Source: Lasiosphaeria ovina
Taxonomy: Eukaryota; Ascomycota; Sordariomycetes; Sordariales; Lasiosphaeriaceae
NCBI GenBank assembly: GCA_033439765.1
Contig: JAULSN010000002.1
Span: forward strand, 3,410,001 to 3,474,000
Length of the DNA: 64,000 nt
Direction: 5' to 3'
Position 1 is the first letter of the stretch. Every line of letters starts with the position of its first letter. The position numbers and the translations under genes are program-made. Below are positions 21,224 to 31,378 of the stretch, piece after piece. A model generated the notes under the pieces. The model was not told where the DNA came from and ran no database searches. It saw only the letters and a program-made list of their open reading frames with translations.

Positions 21224-22990
21224 TCAGGACTTGTAGTTGATCTGTTTCTTTACTCCACGGCCGGCGTTCCTCCTGGTTGGAGCGGCGGCGGCCTTGGCGG
21301 CGGCCTTGGCGGTACTAGCGGTCTCGGAAGCGGCGGTCTTGGGATTCTTTTTAGGCCTGCCCCTGGGCTTTGGCTGGTTTTTGGGATCGTCCTTGGGGTC
21401 GTCAGGATTCCCGCCGTCTTCGTCGTCCTCGCCGGGAGCGGGATCGTCTTCGCGTTTTCTCTTGTTGCGCGTCTTGGACTTGGGTTTTGTCTTTGATGAT
21501 GCTTTTGTTGGTCCTGGTGGTCCTGGCGCTCCTGGTGGTCCTGGTGGTCCTGGCACTCCTGGTGCGCCTGGTGCTCCTGGTGCTCCTAGTGTTTCTGCTT
21601 CCTTTGCGGCCCTTGCTTTTGCATCTGCCTCCGCTGCCACTACCGCCTCTGCCGCCTCTGCTGTTGCATTTGCAGCTTTGGCTTCCATCCTTGCTGCCTT
21701 TAACGCTGCGTCTGCTGCCTTTAACGTTGCGGCTGCTGCTTTTACCGCCTCTTCTGCTTCTCGTACGGCGTCTTCTTTTTTTGTTGCTTCTTCTCTCGCC
21801 TCTCTGGCGGCAATGGCTGCTTCGCTCTCCTCTGGGAGACCGCTGGGTGTGTCCTCCATTTGCCATTCCTCGGGCCTGGGCCCCAGGTTGATTTTGTCGA
21901 AGCCACCCCGCTTGAGGCCCCAGATATAGTGCAGTGAGGTCGTGAGCTGCCTAATCATTTCAGCCGGGTTTCCGTGGCCGCGCTTGTCCTGCCAGCGCGG
22001 AATCCTGTCCCAGCCCAGCACGCCCATCTCGAGGAAGGCGATTATGTTGGCAATGACGTGGAGCCCGCAGCTGACTTCATCATGCTGTGGCCAGATGGTG
22101 ATGACCTTGTGGTGCCCGTTATTATTTGCAGGAATGCCCGAATCCTCCAGCAACTTGTCCAACATCATCTTTGCAGCATCGCCGCGCTGAGGCCTCCCCT
22201 CCGACATTGAGTCTAGATAGAACGTGTCGCCTGTGTTTCTTTGCCGAATGATAAGTGCGTAGTGCGCCAATTCGACTCCCCTTTTCGTATGCTTGCTATT
22301 GACTCCGCAATAGAAGTGGACGATGTGGAGGGTAAATAGCGCGTCGTTGAATCTCTTTTCGAGACTGAAAAGGGGGCCCAGAGTGCCTTCTTCAATATTT
22401 GTGTTGAAGGGTGGCACCACCATATGGTCTCTGTGCTCGGGCTTTCGTACCTCGCCCGGCCAGGGCTGCTTGAGCATGTAGGCAATGGGCAGGATGAAGT
22501 AGTTCTCGGCGGCGCCAATTGGGAGGATGTTGGCGACTTTGTTGATGTTGAGTATCAGCCGGCTCGCAAACGCGAACACGGCCTCGTCAACAAGCGTTTC
22601 GTGGCGTCGGCAGCCGCCGAGCCCGTTGTGTCCCTCCACAAGCAAACCGTGACGCCATCGTTCTCGGTCTCCAATGTACTGCACGGTCGGGTCCGTGTCG
22701 AACTCGATTTCACCGTGCCAGACGCGAGCGTAGTTGAGCTCGACGAATAACCCGGCTTCAAAAATCCCAGCATCAAATTCTGTGTTAATCTCGCCGCCGT
22801 CCGCGTCGAATAGGTCCTCGTATCTGACGTCGACAGCGTCGTGATTCGGCAGGAAGAAGTTTTGCAATGATTGCAAGCTTGGCCGGGCATTCCCGCCCCA
22901 AATGGCTGATCCGGTTCCACTGCCAAAGTCGGCGACGACGCTCGGAGTCCATACATCCCGCCACGTGGGCTGCTTCCTTTTCCCAGCCAT
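21224..22990 (-). CDS. Ulp1/C48-type cysteine protease with alanine coiled coil and collagen-like repeat
   Basis: 588 residues, single exon, ATG at 22990. Residues ~140-330 carry a Ulp1-like (SUMO/ubiquitin-like deconjugating) protease core: His243 in LAHYAL, Asp260 in FYLDS, Gln302 and Cys308 in PQHDEVSCGLHVIANI. The spacing and order His-Asp-Gln-Cys fit family C48. The tail is unusual. Residues ~389-467 are an alanine-rich coiled coil, 469-494 are almost nine uninterrupted Gly-X-Y triplets (mostly GAP and GPP), then a basic, likely nuclear segment (KTRNKRKRE), an acidic patch and an AT-hook-like PRGRPKKN. No signal peptide is seen, so it is probably intracellular. Ulp1-like genes also occur in transposons; no transposase or terminal repeat is visible nearby. 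Confidence 0.8.
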   Translation of the reverse strand: MAGKRKQPTWRDVWTPSVVADFGSGTGSAIWGGNARPSLQSLQNFFLPNHDAVDVRYEDLFDADGGEINTEFDAGIFEAGLFVELNYARVWHGEIEFDTDPTVQYIGDRERWRHGLLVEGHNGLGGCRRHETLVDEAVFAFASRLILNINKVANILPIGAAENYFILPIAYMLKQPWPGEVRKPEHRDHMVVPPFNTNIEEGTLGPLFSLEKRFNDALFTLHIVHFYCGVNSKHTKRGVELAHYALIIRQRNTGDTFYLDSMSEGRPQRGDAAKMMLDKLLEDSGIPANNNGHHKVITIWPQHDEVSCGLHVIANIIAFLEMGVLGWDRIPRWQDKRGHGNPAEMIRQLTTSLHYIWGLKRGGFDKINLGPRPEEWQMEDTPSGLPEESEAAIAAREAREEATKKEDAVREAEEAVKAAAATLKAADAALKAARMEAKAANATAEAAEAVVAAEADAKARAAKEAETLGAPGAPGAPGVPGPPGPPGAPGPPGPTKASSKTKPKSKTRNKRKREDDPAPGEDDEDGGNPDDPKDDPKNQPKPRGRPKKNPKTAASETASTAKAAAKAAAAPTRRNAGRGVKKQINYKS

Positions 22991-23977
22991 ATTTTTCTTT
23001 CTGCCAAATGCACTGGAATGGGGGCTGGTTTACCGGATGCGCGGTGTCGTGACATGCTTGGTAGTTTCTTGACCGGGTTAAATAACAGAGGCGCGTTATA
23101 AAGCCAGGAATTTATCGTGCCGGATCCGGAATCAGCCTGGGCGCTGGCCCTGCTATTCTGTCAAAAGGGGGGCCTGTAAAGAAAGGCAGGGCGCGCGCGG
23201 GCGACAAAGGGGGTTTCATTTCGATCTTGCATTAGCATACAAGGTGCCAGAAAAGAAAGAAAGGGAGAATGGGACAAGTCGAGACGAAACGAAAAGAATG
23301 GAGGAGAACGAAGACACAAAAGAACAAGAAAAGAAAGGGGGGGGACAAAAGGGCACGACTTGATGAATAGAGCATTTTGTGCACTCTTCAGACGGAAATT
23401 GTGTCAGCCCCAAGCCGGCGGAGACAGGCTAGTCGCTCGAGTCATCACCTTAATCTCACTGCATGTTCAGTTGCAGCTCACAAATTAGCCTTGCAGTCTT
23501 GAGAATTTATAAGCACTATGGGACGGTGAGGGGATTGTGAATGACCAGTGTGGATGACGAGTGTGAGTGGTCGACTTAGTGTGCATAGGCAGTTGAACTC
23601 GTAGGGTCAACAAAGCCATATTTGCGTCTCGGTCAAATAACATAATTGTGCATGTCGGAGAAATGAACGAAACATCGCAAGTAGGCAGTAGTAAAAGATG
23701 AAAGATAGCGAGCAGCATCATTGAGTTTCGTAGCAGCAGAAATGACTGGAATTGTGTAGGTAGGTATATATCCATGTCCAATCATCATCAATCGTGTCTC
23801 GTCCAACATTTCGACTTTAATCATGGCGGGCGTGCGTGCGTGCGTGTGAGTGAGCGATAGTGCGTTATGTGCGTGCGTGCGAGTAGTGAGCGACAGTGCG
23901 TTTTATGTGTGCTTGCGTTCCAAGAATCGAAAGCGACTGTCCGGACTAAAAAGAAAAAACCCGAGCCGCTCTCCATC
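22991..23977. other. Intergenic region
   Basis: About 990 bases holding the promoter of the Ulp1-like gene and the 3' end of the BBE oxidase gene. A purine-rich stretch lies at 23240-23345 and GTGCGTGC-like short repeats at 23829-23885. No gene seen. Confidence 0.5.
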
Positions 23978-26200
23978 TCAAGCCGCAGCACCAGCCGCAG
24001 GAGTAGTCTTGCCCACCTGCTCGACTCTGCACAGCCGGCCGTTCTGGCTGCGCGGGTAGCCGTCGAAGGTCCTGACCTCCCAGGCATCGCTGCCGACGGT
24101 AGTCTGGGCCCAGAAGACGCCCCAGGGGTCGCGGCGACGCTTGATGGCGAGCAGGCGCGGGTAGTTTGCCCCGTAGAAGGCCTGCTGCCAGTCGGGCTCT
24201 CCGGGGTCGGCCTCGTTCATGTACGCACCCGCGCCGGGGCTGACGGCACGCCACACGCGCATGTACGCCTGGATGCGCGCCTCCTCGTCGCGCGCTGCCT
24301 GCGCTGTCAGCCCCGCCGGCTGTGACGTGATGAGGATGGCGTGCAGCACCGCCTCGCGCCACGCCGGGTTGACCGCGGCGGTCCGGCCGGGGTAGCCCGC
24401 TATGGCGGCAGTCGGCCCGATGGAGAGCCCGTGGAAGATGTATCGGCCGTCCTCGACGGCGCTGCGGATCGCAGCCATGGTCGACTCGAAGACCGGGTCT
24501 GTCGCCCAGTTCGCTCGCGGGAACAGCCGGCTGCGATACCGCGTTGCTGAGAGCGGTGAGGCCGGGAGCGCGGTGAGGCTGGTCACGCTGGCCGGCCCGG
24601 AGTAGGGTGTGCTCTGGATATCGGCCCGCCGTAGCGTGATGTGGCCCAGACCAGGCACCGCGGCGAATGACGCGTAGAGGGGCGCGAGCAGCGTGGCGAC
24701 TTGATCGACCGTGCGGTTGGGAAAAGTGATGCCGACACGGTAGGTAAAGCCGAGGGTGCCGATACTGCTGCTGTTGCCAGGAACGGTGCCGTTGCCAGGA
24801 ATGGTGCCGTTGACGGGAACCAAGGTGCCGTTGGTCGGAACTGGGCTGGCGGCCAGCGGATATAGATACTCCCAGTCTGTGCCTCTGCCATCAACAATCG
24901 TTCTCTTGAAGCGGAAGTACACGCCAAGCGCTTTCCAAAACAGTGCCGTGTCGTTGACGTAAAAGGTTCCACTGTTGACAGGTGCAAAAGGCGCTCGAGT
25001 GTTGGTATCAGCAGGAGGCCGGCACGCGATGCTCAGTGTTGCGCGAACTAGGTTGATGGGCGGATAGACTTTGACGACGATCGAGGTAACGACTCCGTAG
25101 GTACCTTCAGGGAGATTGTTAGAAAAAGAAGAGAAAAGAATTGAGAAGTAAAATAGTGTGTAGAGAAGTTTGTCGTCGCTGACTTACTTCCACCGCCGCC
25201 GCGCAGGGCAAAAAAGAGGTCCTCATTTTCCTCAGGGCTCGCAACCAGAAACCTTCCATCGGCAGTGACGACGTGGATCTCAAGGGCCTGGTCGGCACCA
25301 AGGCCGTAGAAAGACGCCACATTGCCGTGGCCGCCCGAGGCGAACCAGCCGCCGTTGCCTCCCACCGTGAGAACGCCGGCGGCTGCGATGGTGAGATTGC
25401 CGTACTGGTACATGTAGTTGAAGAGCTCCCAGGTCTCGAGCCCAGACCCAAACTGCGCCGCCATTCCCGAGTAGTTGCCCTTGGTGTAGCGCTGCAGGAA
25501 CTGGAACTCTTTCAGGTGGTGCGTCCAGATGCTCAGCGATCCGGCGCCGACCGACCGTCCACCAAAGTCATGTCCGGTGTTCCTGCGGACGTGAAGTGTC
25601 TTCTTAGCGTCAAGATGTGAATGGGGGCTGAGCAGTCACGTACTTGATAATCAGCCGAATGTTGTTGTTGCGTGCAAAGTTGACGGCCAACTGCACGTGC
25701 TTGACGGACGTGGCATTCACGACATAGACGGGGAACCCGCCTTGGGTGCAGGTTCCGGTGGCGTTCAAGGCCGGTGGACAAGTGTTTCCCTGTGGCCACT
25801 GCGTCAGCACCGTCACGGGGTCATCGAGGTAGAAGTGGTTGTTAGTAGCATTCGTGACAAGGAATCTGCATTTAGCGGCATCGTAGTTGGGGCCAACGTA
25901 GCAAGCAGCCGCCGGCGGGAGGGGCTTGAGGAGGGCTCCGCCGAGGGTCTGGTTGAAACTGCGCCAGTCGTTGTCACTGGGCCAGTCGTCGCTCCCTGGG
26001 AAGGCTCTGCACTCCGTCTCGGGCGGTGGGCTTTGGCCAAAGACGAGAGCACTCTCGTCTCGTTGGGCGAAGCGGACGGCGGGATTGGCTGCAGCATGCT
26101 TGCTCTCGAGCTGCACCGACTCGAAATCGAGAAGAGAGCCCTGAACAATTTGAGCCAACAGAGCCGCGCGGATCGCAGCGCGAAGAAGGGTCGGCCCCAT
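23978..26200 (-). CDS. Secreted FAD-dependent oxidase, berberine-bridge-enzyme (BBE) family
   Basis: Three exons: 26200-25644, 25582-25188 and 25104-23978; introns of 61 and 83 bases; 692 residues. A signal peptide (~22 residues, LLRAAIRAALLAQIVQG core) targets secretion. The FAD-binding PCMH-type domain follows: YVVNATSVKHVQLAVNFARNNN, then NTGHDFGGRS, in which His190 is the expected flavin-linking histidine. AAGVLTVGGNGGWFASGGHG and the ALRGGGGSTYGVVTS segment restored by the second splice complete it. The second linking Cys seen in some BBE enzymes is absent, so FAD is probably singly attached. Many N-x-T/S sites suggest glycosylation. The C-terminal NYPRLLAIKRRRDPWGVFWA is the BBE motif. 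Such enzymes oxidise sugars or secondary metabolites; the substrate is unknown. Confidence 0.92.
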
Positions 26201-27360
26201 CTGTAATCCAAGAACAAGTGTGTGGTGGGTGCCTGATTGTAGGTGCCGTATCTTCCGTCTTTCTGTCGTGTCTTTGCAGGTCGGTGGTGGCTGGCGGGAA
26301 AACTCTCATTGCTTCACTGCAATGGCAATGACAGGGCAGCGGGACACCCTACCTACTTGTAGATGCCATTCTTATGCCGCGATTCGACCCGCTGTGGTAA
26401 TGGTGCGACCCTGGGTATCCGAGTCTGGGCCCCAATGTCACTCTTGGTCAGCGGCAACTGCAAGTTTCGGTGCTTTGGCAAGCACGAAGCAACCTCGCTG
26501 GCGACAGAGATTTGTTTTGTTTGGTGACACCACAGGCAACCAAACACTCGGCTCGATCCGATGTGGCAGGGTCTGCCGAACAACAACTATAGAAGGGCTT
26601 GTATTATGGGCCCTGGTTCTAGACCGTCGTCCTTCGTATCCGCAGTCTTGGGAAGCCTCTGCAGATCTCGGTAAAACCCAGACTGCCGTTTTCGCATTGA
26701 GCCTAGCGGGACGAGCCGGGACTTACCAAACCATTGGCGCGGAGGCTTCCCGAGCCTGCCATGACGCAAACAAACGACCGTTAACGGCAGGCTTGTCGCC
26801 AGTATAGGTGCATGACGAACGACTTACCAATTGTTGGACTGGGGAAAATTTCCCGCATCCCCCACGTCGTGGCGCATCTTACCCGCGATCGTGTCTTGGC
26901 GATAGCCTCAATTGGCACCAAGACTCATTGCCATGGAGACGGCCGTGTATATCATCCGCCGTATAACCCCACAAGATGTCGACGGCTCAACTTTCAGGAC
27001 AGCGCTTATCGCAGGCCGAAGAACTTCACCTATACAAGTGCGGCATATTGTCCTCGCTCACGTCAGTCGACCCAAGTCACGAGGTTGCACCTCGTTCAGA
27101 CCACGCGTCACAAAAACGAACACCCGCAGGCAGGGGGGCTTTTTGTGTCGCCGAATAAGATGCGGGCGTCACATCGGCCGCCGATAATAGGTGATGACCA
27201 AGCACAGGCGCGGCAGCAGCGAAGCGACAGATATGCGCGAAAACAATGGGTCGTTAACGAAACTGTGAGCTGACATGGACGGCTCATATGGTCATACCAA
27301 TGCTGCTCTCATTAGATAAACCACGATTACGATAAACCAAGAATACGGGGTATCAGCTGT
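26201..27360. other. Intergenic region
   Basis: About 1.16 kb upstream of the BBE oxidase. A 195-codon plus-strand open frame at 26220-26807 has no domain and skewed composition, so I do not call it. The region should hold the oxidase promoter and the permease 3' end. Confidence 0.5.
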
Positions 27361-29169
27361 CTAAATACTACGCCAAACTTTGACATACCACGGGAGGTTA
27401 GCCTGTGACGCCGAAACTTCCTTTGCCTCCTCGAGATCCCTTCGGCGGCCGGACTGGAGATCCATCTCGTGCGCCTTCCAAAATTTCGTCTTGTTTATCA
27501 GTTTGTAGCCAAAGTAGATGATCGGGAACAGCGGAAGCAGGATGTAGGCGTCGACAAAGTCGCCGGCCACGAAGGGGGCGAAGGTCGACCACCCCTGAAT
27601 GAGGGCCAGGAAGATGTTGGCACCCAGGCCAAAATAGGCGTTCCAGGGGTACCACAACGACTTGAAGGGCAGCTCGTCGGCGCTGTGGCCTTGAGCCTTC
27701 CAGCCAACTCGGAATCTAATGTGGATGAAACTGATGGACCCCCATACGAGGAATGTGGAGACGCCGCTCAAGTTGACAATGTAGCTGTATGCCTTGCTGG
27801 CGCCGGTGCTTACGTTCATCATGCTCAGGGCGCCGCAGAGGTTGGTCAGGACAATAGCGGGGATGGGAACTCCGCGCCGGTCGGTCCAACCAAGGAACTT
27901 GGGCGCCTTCCGGGACTGGGCCATGAACAAGAGCGTGCGGCTGCCAATGTAGATGGAGCTATTGACAGCGCTCAGGCATGTCACGAAGATGAAGGCGTTG
28001 ATCAGATGCACGCCGTTCTCCCAGCCTGCATTTTGCAAAGCGACCGTCATAGGGCTGCGAAGCGCACGGCTTGCCCCGCCCACGAGGCCTGTGGCGTTGG
28101 CAGGGCACGTCAGGCCGAAAAAGAAGGCGCTGCCCATGTAGACGACGATGATGCGGACAAAGACCTGGCGGATGGCCTTGGGCACTGCCACACCGGGGTT
28201 CTTGGTCTCGGTAGCGGCCACGGCAACGGACTCACAACCGGCGTAGAAGGTGCTGCAAAAGACAAAGACGGATGCCACACCCTTGAAGCCGTCAACAAAG
28301 GCCCCCGGGTCGTTCCAGTAGCTGAAGCCAATGGCTGGCGCGCCCTTGACGCCGCCTGCAGCATAGCTGCGCGTGAAAGCGTTAGAAAGACTGGTGGACA
28401 CATGTCGAGGTCAATTGGACAGCAATGCTTACACGATGCTAAAGAGGAAGTAGGCAATCAGGCCGACGAGCTTCATGAGCGCCAACCAGAACTCGGCTTC
28501 GCCAAACGCCTCAACTCCAAGGAGTTGGAAGCCCAAGAATATAAACTAGCCACAAGAACTGTCAGAAACGGACCGAGCTGGAGATTTGCCTGGGTTTTGC
28601 CGGCGCAGTCAGGAGCATCTTGGACTCACCCAAAAGATCAAAAAGTAGCCATACAGGGGCAGCTTGTCGCTCCAGAAGACCAAAACGCTGGAGGTGACGT
28701 TGTACTCGTTGGCCAGGACAGCAACCCAGATGATGTAGTAGTTCCAGCCGACGGCGACGCCAAAGGCCTTGTCGACGAAGCGGTCGCCGAGGTCGGTGAA
28801 GGCGCCGCCGCTGGGGTAGAGCGTCGTCAGCTCGCCGAGGCTCTGCATGATGGAGAAGGCCAGGATGCCGATGACGCCGAAGCCGATGATGAGCGACGCG
28901 GGGCCGCCCGAGCTGAGCGCGCCGCCCGACCCGACGAGCAGGCCGGGCCCGATGATGCCGGCCAGAGCCATCATGGACAAGTGGCGCGTCTTGAGGCCGC
29001 GCTTGACGCCGCTGTGCGGGTCGATGGCGCGGAAGTCGCCCGTCTCCTCGGCCTCCGGCCCTGTCGCATACGCCTGGCTCTCGCCGGCGCCGACATACTT
29101 GCCTGTCACGGACAGTTCATCATCCTTCCTGAGGCCCGGTTCTGGGTGATTCTGGTTGTGGTACGACAT
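27361..29169 (-). CDS. Amino-acid permease (YAT/AAP family)
   Basis: Three exons: 29169-28630, 28545-28433 and 28366-27361; introns of 84 and 66 bases; 552 residues. It is a plasma-membrane proton/amino-acid symporter with 12 predicted helices. Landmarks are the cytosolic RGLKTRHLSMMALAGIIGPG start of helix 1, SLGELTTLYPSGGAF in helix 3, FQLLGVEAFGEAEFWLALMK across the first splice, a CESVAVAATETKNP segment and SRTLLFMAQSRKAPKF. These are signatures of the fungal YAT family, which includes general, GABA and basic amino-acid permeases. Hydrophilic N- and C-termini carry possible ubiquitination lysines. A very long open frame on the opposite strand is a shadow of this gene. Confidence 0.95.
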
Positions 29170-31378
29170 GGCGGCCAGCGGGGTGCCCGCAGTGCAGCGG
29201 GGTGGGCTACCAGTCGGATCGCGATCGAGGACGAGGGAGGCAGCAGCACCTCAGTTGTGGACTTGTGTGGAGCCGCGAGCCCTCTTCTAGGTAGGCCGAG
29301 GTGGAATGAGTCAGGAAGCGCAAACGGAAGGAAGGATTTCTCAAGAACTAAGGTACAGTAAGTAGAGGGTACGGGTCCAAGGCAATGCAGGCAGCGCATG
29401 CGCTTTATTATGGATCTCGTGCGAGGTAGGAGCCAGACAGGCAACACCGCTGCAAAGCTTTTCAGATCCCCACCATCTGCAAGTTGCTGCAGCTGATCAA
29501 CCCACACTTTCCAGCGGTACTGGGGAAAGAGCGCAGCCATATCGGGCATCGTTGGTCGGTTCTGGGAGGAGCTACTTGGTCGCTCCCGATGCATCGAGTT
29601 TAGGTTGAGGGAAGTCGCAAGGATAACCTTTCGCGTAGCAACCGCCCCCCGCATGGCACTAACAGCTTTGGCAGCTATTCACATGCGCCACTGTTAGCAC
29701 ATCCGACGTTTTCATCAGATTGGCAGTCGATCGCGCCATTCATGCCGTGGCGCGCCAAGAAAGTTATCCCACGCTTATTACAGCTGCAGGCAACTGGCAC
29801 GTGCGCATTTTCCGATTAGCGCACTGGCAGTGACATAATGGGATCCGCAAAGTTGTTGCCCAATTTGCACGGGGTGATTGTCAACCAGGTCCCTGTGCAA
29901 GAGGTGGCAGGTGGAGCCGAGAAAGGAGTGCTCGCCAACGTTTGCATGGCGTCACAAAGATGGGCAGCTGTGGTTATCAGATTCTCATCTTCAGGACGAA
30001 TTCTTTCACCGGAATGCCCGCCCTGTATACGGATTTCCGTGGGGAACTTTAGTGGTCTTGTTGGCTATAAGAAGCAATTTTTTACCTGTATTTTAGATCG
30101 ATCTAACCAGACATTTTAATGCTCAGTCAATCCAGATCACGTGCAACAATTTTCTATAGAGTTTGTATTATATAAAACGCACTGAGTCTAATTAGCTCGC
30201 CATCCATGTAATTATATTTGTGATGTAATTAATTGAAGGTTGAATTGTTATCCCGAGATCTCAAAATTGACAGAGTGTAATCGAAAACTGTGACCCTGTT
30301 CGTTGAAATATCAAGTCTTTATTTACTTTTCGAGCCCATTGAGGAGCAACTCCCCGTCTCCCACAGCAATTATTCACACCACAATAGGTATACAACTTCT
30401 CCTAACAATTATCACCACGTGCGATAGTAAAGCGATACCCGCAATCGATTTGTTCATCATCGGGGCCGTCTGGCAGGCCACGTTTGACAGCACAAAGTCC
30501 ATTCTTCCCCAGACGGCCGACCAATTCTCCGAGAGCGTTGACTCGCTTCTGGGGGTGCTTCATGGTCTCGCCCAGACCACGCACATTCCCGGCCATAACG
30601 CCTGCTTAGCCGACTTATACAAAGCGATAAGGGGAGTCAAGCTCAACACCCCCAATCACCTGAATGCCAGGCTGAACAGCTATCACACATACATGGACAG
30701 GCGGAGGAAGAGCAACTTCTTCTCTTCGCCGACTAACCCGAGGGCCTGTGAACTTTTGAACAGTCAGATCTCACCAGGTTCCGGACAGCGGGGAAAATCT
30801 TAAGTGTTCCCAGAACCAGAAATAGGGGCATGGCAGCAAAATCTTACCTTGTCTTATGAAGCTAAGCCGCGAGATTCGCATCGGACGGCAGACTCGTTTG
30901 GAGCCGAGAGGCAGATACCCATTTACACGACACCCTCCATTAATCATGTAATAATAAGAGCCCGAAATTGCGGATTACAGAGGAGGTTGGAGACGCATGT
31001 TAATATTACTAGAGAGGAATGTTTGCTGTATCTCGTGACGTCTGTTATAAATTTCCCATGGTTGACACTTCAGCCGTAAAACCCTGTCTTCTGACACATG
31101 ATCAATTACAGGGGAAAGGGGCAGGATTGGTTTGATAAAATAACTGGGGGGTGGCTGGATTTGAAACTCGCTGGCTAACCAATGGCGGTGAATTAATTGC
31201 CGCCGCGCAGCCAGCGTTGTCACCCGTCGGGGTTGTGGTGCGGCTGAGTGTGAGCATCAGGGCCTTCAATGTCATACGAGGAGCCTCGTTCTCAGTTCAC
31301 AGATTTCATTTTTAAACTAAATGTAACGGTTGAGGAGCTATACGCCACCCAGAAAATCGTAGGCCCCGAACAACAAAC
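29170..31378. other. Long intergenic region, possible gene fragment at 30435-30800
   Basis: About 2.2 kb between divergent genes. Most holds nothing I can name. From ~30435 to 30803 the plus strand has an open segment with protein-like composition (IDLFIIGAVWQATFDSTKS, then ADQFSESVDSLLGVLHGLAQ), but the frame begins at TTG, lacks a clear start and matches no family I know. It may be a relic or an exon of an uncalled gene. Confidence 0.35.

Noticed and set aside
26220..26807. 195-codon plus-strand frame
   Set aside because: Composition (many W, C, R) and lack of domain or introns fit chance in promoter sequence.
27469..29361. 630-codon plus-strand open frame
   Set aside because: It is antisense to the three-exon amino-acid permease, begins at TTG-like context (no family match) and crosses both permease introns. 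It is a shadow of GC-rich coding sequence.
31150..31200. Possible tRNA B-box-like sequence on the minus strand
   Set aside because: A GTTTCAAATCC-like piece occurs, but no A-box, anticodon stem or acceptor pairing could be drawn.
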